Below are positions 61,401 to 64,000 of a stretch of 64,000 nt of DNA, piece by piece (within the stretch, counting starts at the first letter, position 1; every line of letters begins with the position of its first letter). The stretch is from Acanthosepion esculentum. Lineage: Eukaryota; Mollusca; Cephalopoda; Sepiida; Sepiidae. Position numbers and translations under genes: made by a program. The stretch covers positions 407,501-471,500 of the forward strand of contig CAXIWW010000817.1 in NCBI GenBank assembly GCA_964036315.1, written 5' to 3'. Below the pieces are notes generated by a model. That model saw only the letters and a program-made list of their open reading frames with translations, made no database searches and was not told the origin of the DNA.

Positions 61401-62590
61401 GTGCCAACAGCTGATAGCAAAAGTGCCAACAGCACCACAGTGCCAACTAGTCCTATGTATGATTATAAACTACATCTGACAGCAAGGCTTCTGATCACAA
61501 AGGGTCCCAGCTATGAGCAAATAGTGACCTCCCACTATGAATGTATAAAAATACATGTTTATATAAAAACTGACAGTTGATAGCAAAAGTGCAAACAGCA
61601 CCACAGCTGATAGCAAAAGTGCCAACAGCTGATAGCAAAAGTGCCAACAGCTGATAGTAAAAGTGCCAACAGCACCACAGTGCCAACTAGTACTAGGTAT
61701 GACTATAAACTACATCTGACAGCAAGGCTTCGGATCACAAAGTGTCCCAGCTACGAGCAAATAGTGACCCCCCCTTAAAAAAACACTATGAAAGTATAAA
61801 AATACATGTTTATATAAAAACTTGGGAACAACACCAGTTGATAGCAAAAGTGCCAACAGCACCACAGCTGATAGTAAAAGTGCCAAAAGCTGATAGCAAA
61901 AATGCCAACAGCTGATAGCAAAAGTGCCAACAGCTGATAGCAAAAGTGCCAACAGCACCACAGTGCCAAATAGTCCTAGGTATGTTTATAAAGAACATCT
62001 GACAGCAAGGTTTCTGATCACAAAGGGTCCCAGCTATGAGCAAATAGTTACCCCCCCACTAAAAAAAACACTATGAAAGTATAAAAATACATGTTTATAT
62101 AAAAATTTGCGAACAACACCAGTTGATAGCAAAAGTGCAAACAGCACCGCAGCTGATAGCAAAAGTGCCAACAGCTGATAGCAAAAGTGCCAACAGCTGA
62201 TAGCAAAAGTGCCAAAAGCTGATAGCAAAATTGCCAACAGCTGATAGCAAAAGTGCCAACAGCTGATAGCAAAAGTGCCAACAGATGATAGCAAAAGTGC
62301 CAACAGCTGATAGCAAAAGTGCCAACAGATGATAGCAAAAGTGCCAACAGCTGATAGCAAAAGTGACAAAAGCTGATAGCAAAAGTGCCAACAGCTGATA
62401 GCAAAAGTGCCAAAAGCTGATAGCAAAAGTGCCAACCGCTGATAGCAAAAGTGCCAACAGCTGATAGCAAAAGTGCCAACAGCTGATACCAAAGCTGCCA
62501 ACAGCTGATAGAAAAAGTGCCAACAGCACCACAGTGCCAACTAGTCCTAGGTATGACTATAAACTACATCTGACAGCAAGGCTTCTGATT
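58450..62590 (-). repeat. Older higher-order repeat pair with unit-sized indels
   Basis: Units at about 58450-60500 match 60790-62590 in the same order, but the offset drifts (2339, 2318, 2063, 2041, 2084). One full unit near 59250 has no partner, and monomer numbers differ. Shared markers include CAACAGCACAACAG, AAAACTGACAGTTG and CTACGAGCAAATAG. It is clearly older than the 1944- and 2810-bp duplications. Confidence 0.75.
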
Positions 62591-64000
62591 ACAAAGGGTC
62601 CCAGCTATGAGCAAATAGTGACCCCCCACTAAAAAAAAACACTATGAATGTATAAAAATACATGTTTATATAAAAACTTGCGAACAACACCAGTTGATAG
62701 CAAAAGTGCCAACAGCACCACAGCTGATAGTAAAAGTGCCAACAGCTGATAGCAAAAGTGCCAACAGCTGATAGCAAAAGTGCCAACAGCACCACAGTGC
62801 CAACTAGTCCTAGGTATGACTATAAACTACATCTGACAGCAAGTCTTCTGATCACAAAGGGTCCCAGCTATGTGCAAATAGTGACCCCCCACTAAAAAAA
62901 AAAACACACTATGAAAGTATAAAAATACATATTTATATAAAAACTTGCGAACAACACCAGTTGATAGTAAAAGTGCCAACAGCACCACAGCTGATAGCAA
63001 AAGTGCCAACAGCTGATAGCAAAAGTGCCAACAGCTGATAGTAAAAGTGCCAACAGCACCACAGTGCCAACTAGTACTAGGTATGACTATAAACTACATC
63101 TGACAGCAAGGCTTCGGATCACAAAGTGTCCCAGCTACGAGCAAATAGTGACCCCCCCTTAAAAAAACACTATGAAAGTATAAAATACATGTTTATATAA
63201 AAACTTGCGAACAACACCAGTTGATAGCAAAAGTGCCAACAGCACCCCAGCTGATAGTAAAAGTGCCAAAAGCTGATAGCAAAAATGCCAACAGCTGATA
63301 GCAAAAGTGCCAACAGCTGATAGCAAAAGTGCCAACAGCTGATAGCAAAAGTGCCAACAGCACCACAGTGCCAAATAGTCCTAGGTATGTTTATAAAGAA
63401 CATCTGACAGCAAGGTTTCTGATCACAAAGGGTCCCAGCTATGAGCAAATAGTTACCCCCCCACTAAAAAAAACACTATGAAAGTATAAAAATACATGTT
63501 TATATAAAAATTTGCGAACAACACCAGTTGATAGCAAAAGTGCAAACAGCACCGCAGCTGATAGCAAAAGTGCCAACAGCTGATAGCAAAAGTGCCAACA
63601 GCTGATAGCAAAAGTGCCAAAAGCTGATAGCAAAATTGCCAACAGCTGATAGCAAAAGTGCCAACAGCTGATAGCAAAAGTGCCAACAGTTGATAGCAAA
63701 AGTGCCAACAGCTGATAGCAAAAGTGCCAACAGATGATAGCAAAAGTGCCAACAGCTGATAGCAAAAGTGACAAAAGCTGATAGCAAAAGTGCCAACAGC
63801 TGATAGCAAAAGTGCCAAAAGCTGATAGCAAAAGTGCCAACCGCTGATAGCAAAAGTGCCAACAGCTGATAGCAAAAGTGCCAACAGCTGATACCAAAGC
63901 TGCCAACAGCTGATAGAAAAAGTGCCAACAGCACCACAGTGCCAACTAGTCCTAGGTATGACTATAAACTACATCTGACAGCAAGGCTTCTGATTACAAA
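61680..64000 (-). repeat. Recent 1405-bp duplication at the window edge
   Basis: About 61680-62590 recurs at about 63075-64000, at offset 1405 in the long unit and a little more before it. The long unit (62095-62540 and 63500-63945) is near-identical, with differences such as ACAGATG against ACAGTTG near 63690. One unit (about 62600-63060) separates the copies. The second copy may continue beyond the window. Confidence 0.85.

Larger units (their letters stand above)
4347..64000. repeat. Composite satellite array: about 170-bp spacer plus 22-bp monomers
   Basis: The whole stretch is made of one kind of unit, about 175 copies by eye. A unit is a conserved spacer of about 170 bp followed by three or more copies of a 22-bp monomer (core TTGGCACTTTTGCTATCAG plus a CTG link). 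The run ends in a diagnostic variant, CTATCAGCTGTGGTGCTG, and then a monomer ending CTATCAACTGGTG that leads into the next spacer. The left edge is sharp; the right edge lies outside the window. All ORFs here follow from the 22-bp period and I annotate none as a gene. I do not recognise a named satellite family. Confidence 0.97.
39352..64000 (-). repeat. Satellite orientation block 4 (-), open at the right edge
   Basis: About 77 spacers read in the - direction to the end of the window, which cuts through a spacer near the GATTACAAA variant. The block holds most of the higher-order duplications (1829, 1418, 1944 and 1405 bp). Units are mostly 240-300 bp, with groups of longer ones near 48.5, 60.3, 62.3 and 63.7 kb. 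Confidence 0.95.

Noticed and set aside
4347..64000. CRISPR array
   Set aside because: The 22-bp repeats are directly adjacent with no unique spacers, the intervening 170-bp segment is itself repeated, and there are no cas genes. The flank looks eukaryotic.
4347..64000. Match of the spacer's CTAGGTATG to the hsr-omega repeat nonamer (ATAGGTAGG, from memory)
   Set aside because: Only 7 of 9 bases agree, and in block 1 the motif would be on the strand opposite to a transcript from the upstream promoter. Chance is a sufficient explanation.
4347..64000. Transposon-borne repeat (terminal repeats, transposase or reverse transcriptase remnants)
   Set aside because: No terminal inverted repeats, long terminal repeats, target-site duplication or coding remnants were seen at the left edge or at the orientation switches. 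The right edge is outside the window, so this is not fully excluded.

Overview
The window looks like animal nuclear DNA, most probably from an arthropod or another invertebrate. This is inferred from TATA-plus-initiator core promoters, CCAAT boxes, an NRF1-type palindrome, very AT-rich intergenic sequence and a large satellite array. No operons, ribosome-binding sites or bacterial gene organisation are visible. I cannot name the species.

Positions 1-4346 are single-copy, AT-rich sequence. They hold a TATA box followed by a splice-donor-like site (570-624), two CCAAT-type boxes, and an exact 160-bp tandem duplication of a complete TATA/initiator core promoter (878-1037 and 1038-1197). A second promoter-like region (2379-2525) has CRE half-sites, a perfect NRF1 palindrome inside a 32-bp alternating pyrimidine-purine tract, and a TATA-like element. 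It lies upstream of one small, doubtful cysteine-rich ORF (2570-2812). No confident protein-coding or RNA gene was found.

Positions 4347-64000, about 93% of the window, are one composite satellite that runs off the right edge. Each unit has a conserved spacer of about 170 bp and a variable run of a 22-bp monomer with core TTGGCACTTTTGCTATCAG. I count roughly 175 units by eye. Unit lengths are close to 242 bp plus multiples of 22 bp, from about 242 to about 705 bp. The 22-bp monomer has no stop codon in any + frame, which explains the many overlapping ORFs of 60-250 codons; they are not genes.

The array has four orientation blocks: + (4347-27046), - (27047-31028), + (31033-39331) and - (about 39352-64000). 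All three switch points can be read at base level. Two are fold-back, hairpin-like centres and one has a CTAT microhomology. Several recent segmental duplications lie inside the array, with offsets of 503, 1296, 2439, 5002, 2810, 1829 (about 2.4 copies), 1418, 1944 and 1405 bp. Together these show unequal exchange, deletion and inversion acting on a young satellite. The promoter-like upstream region followed by the array leaves open a long noncoding, satellite-containing transcript; that is a hypothesis, not something the sequence proves.
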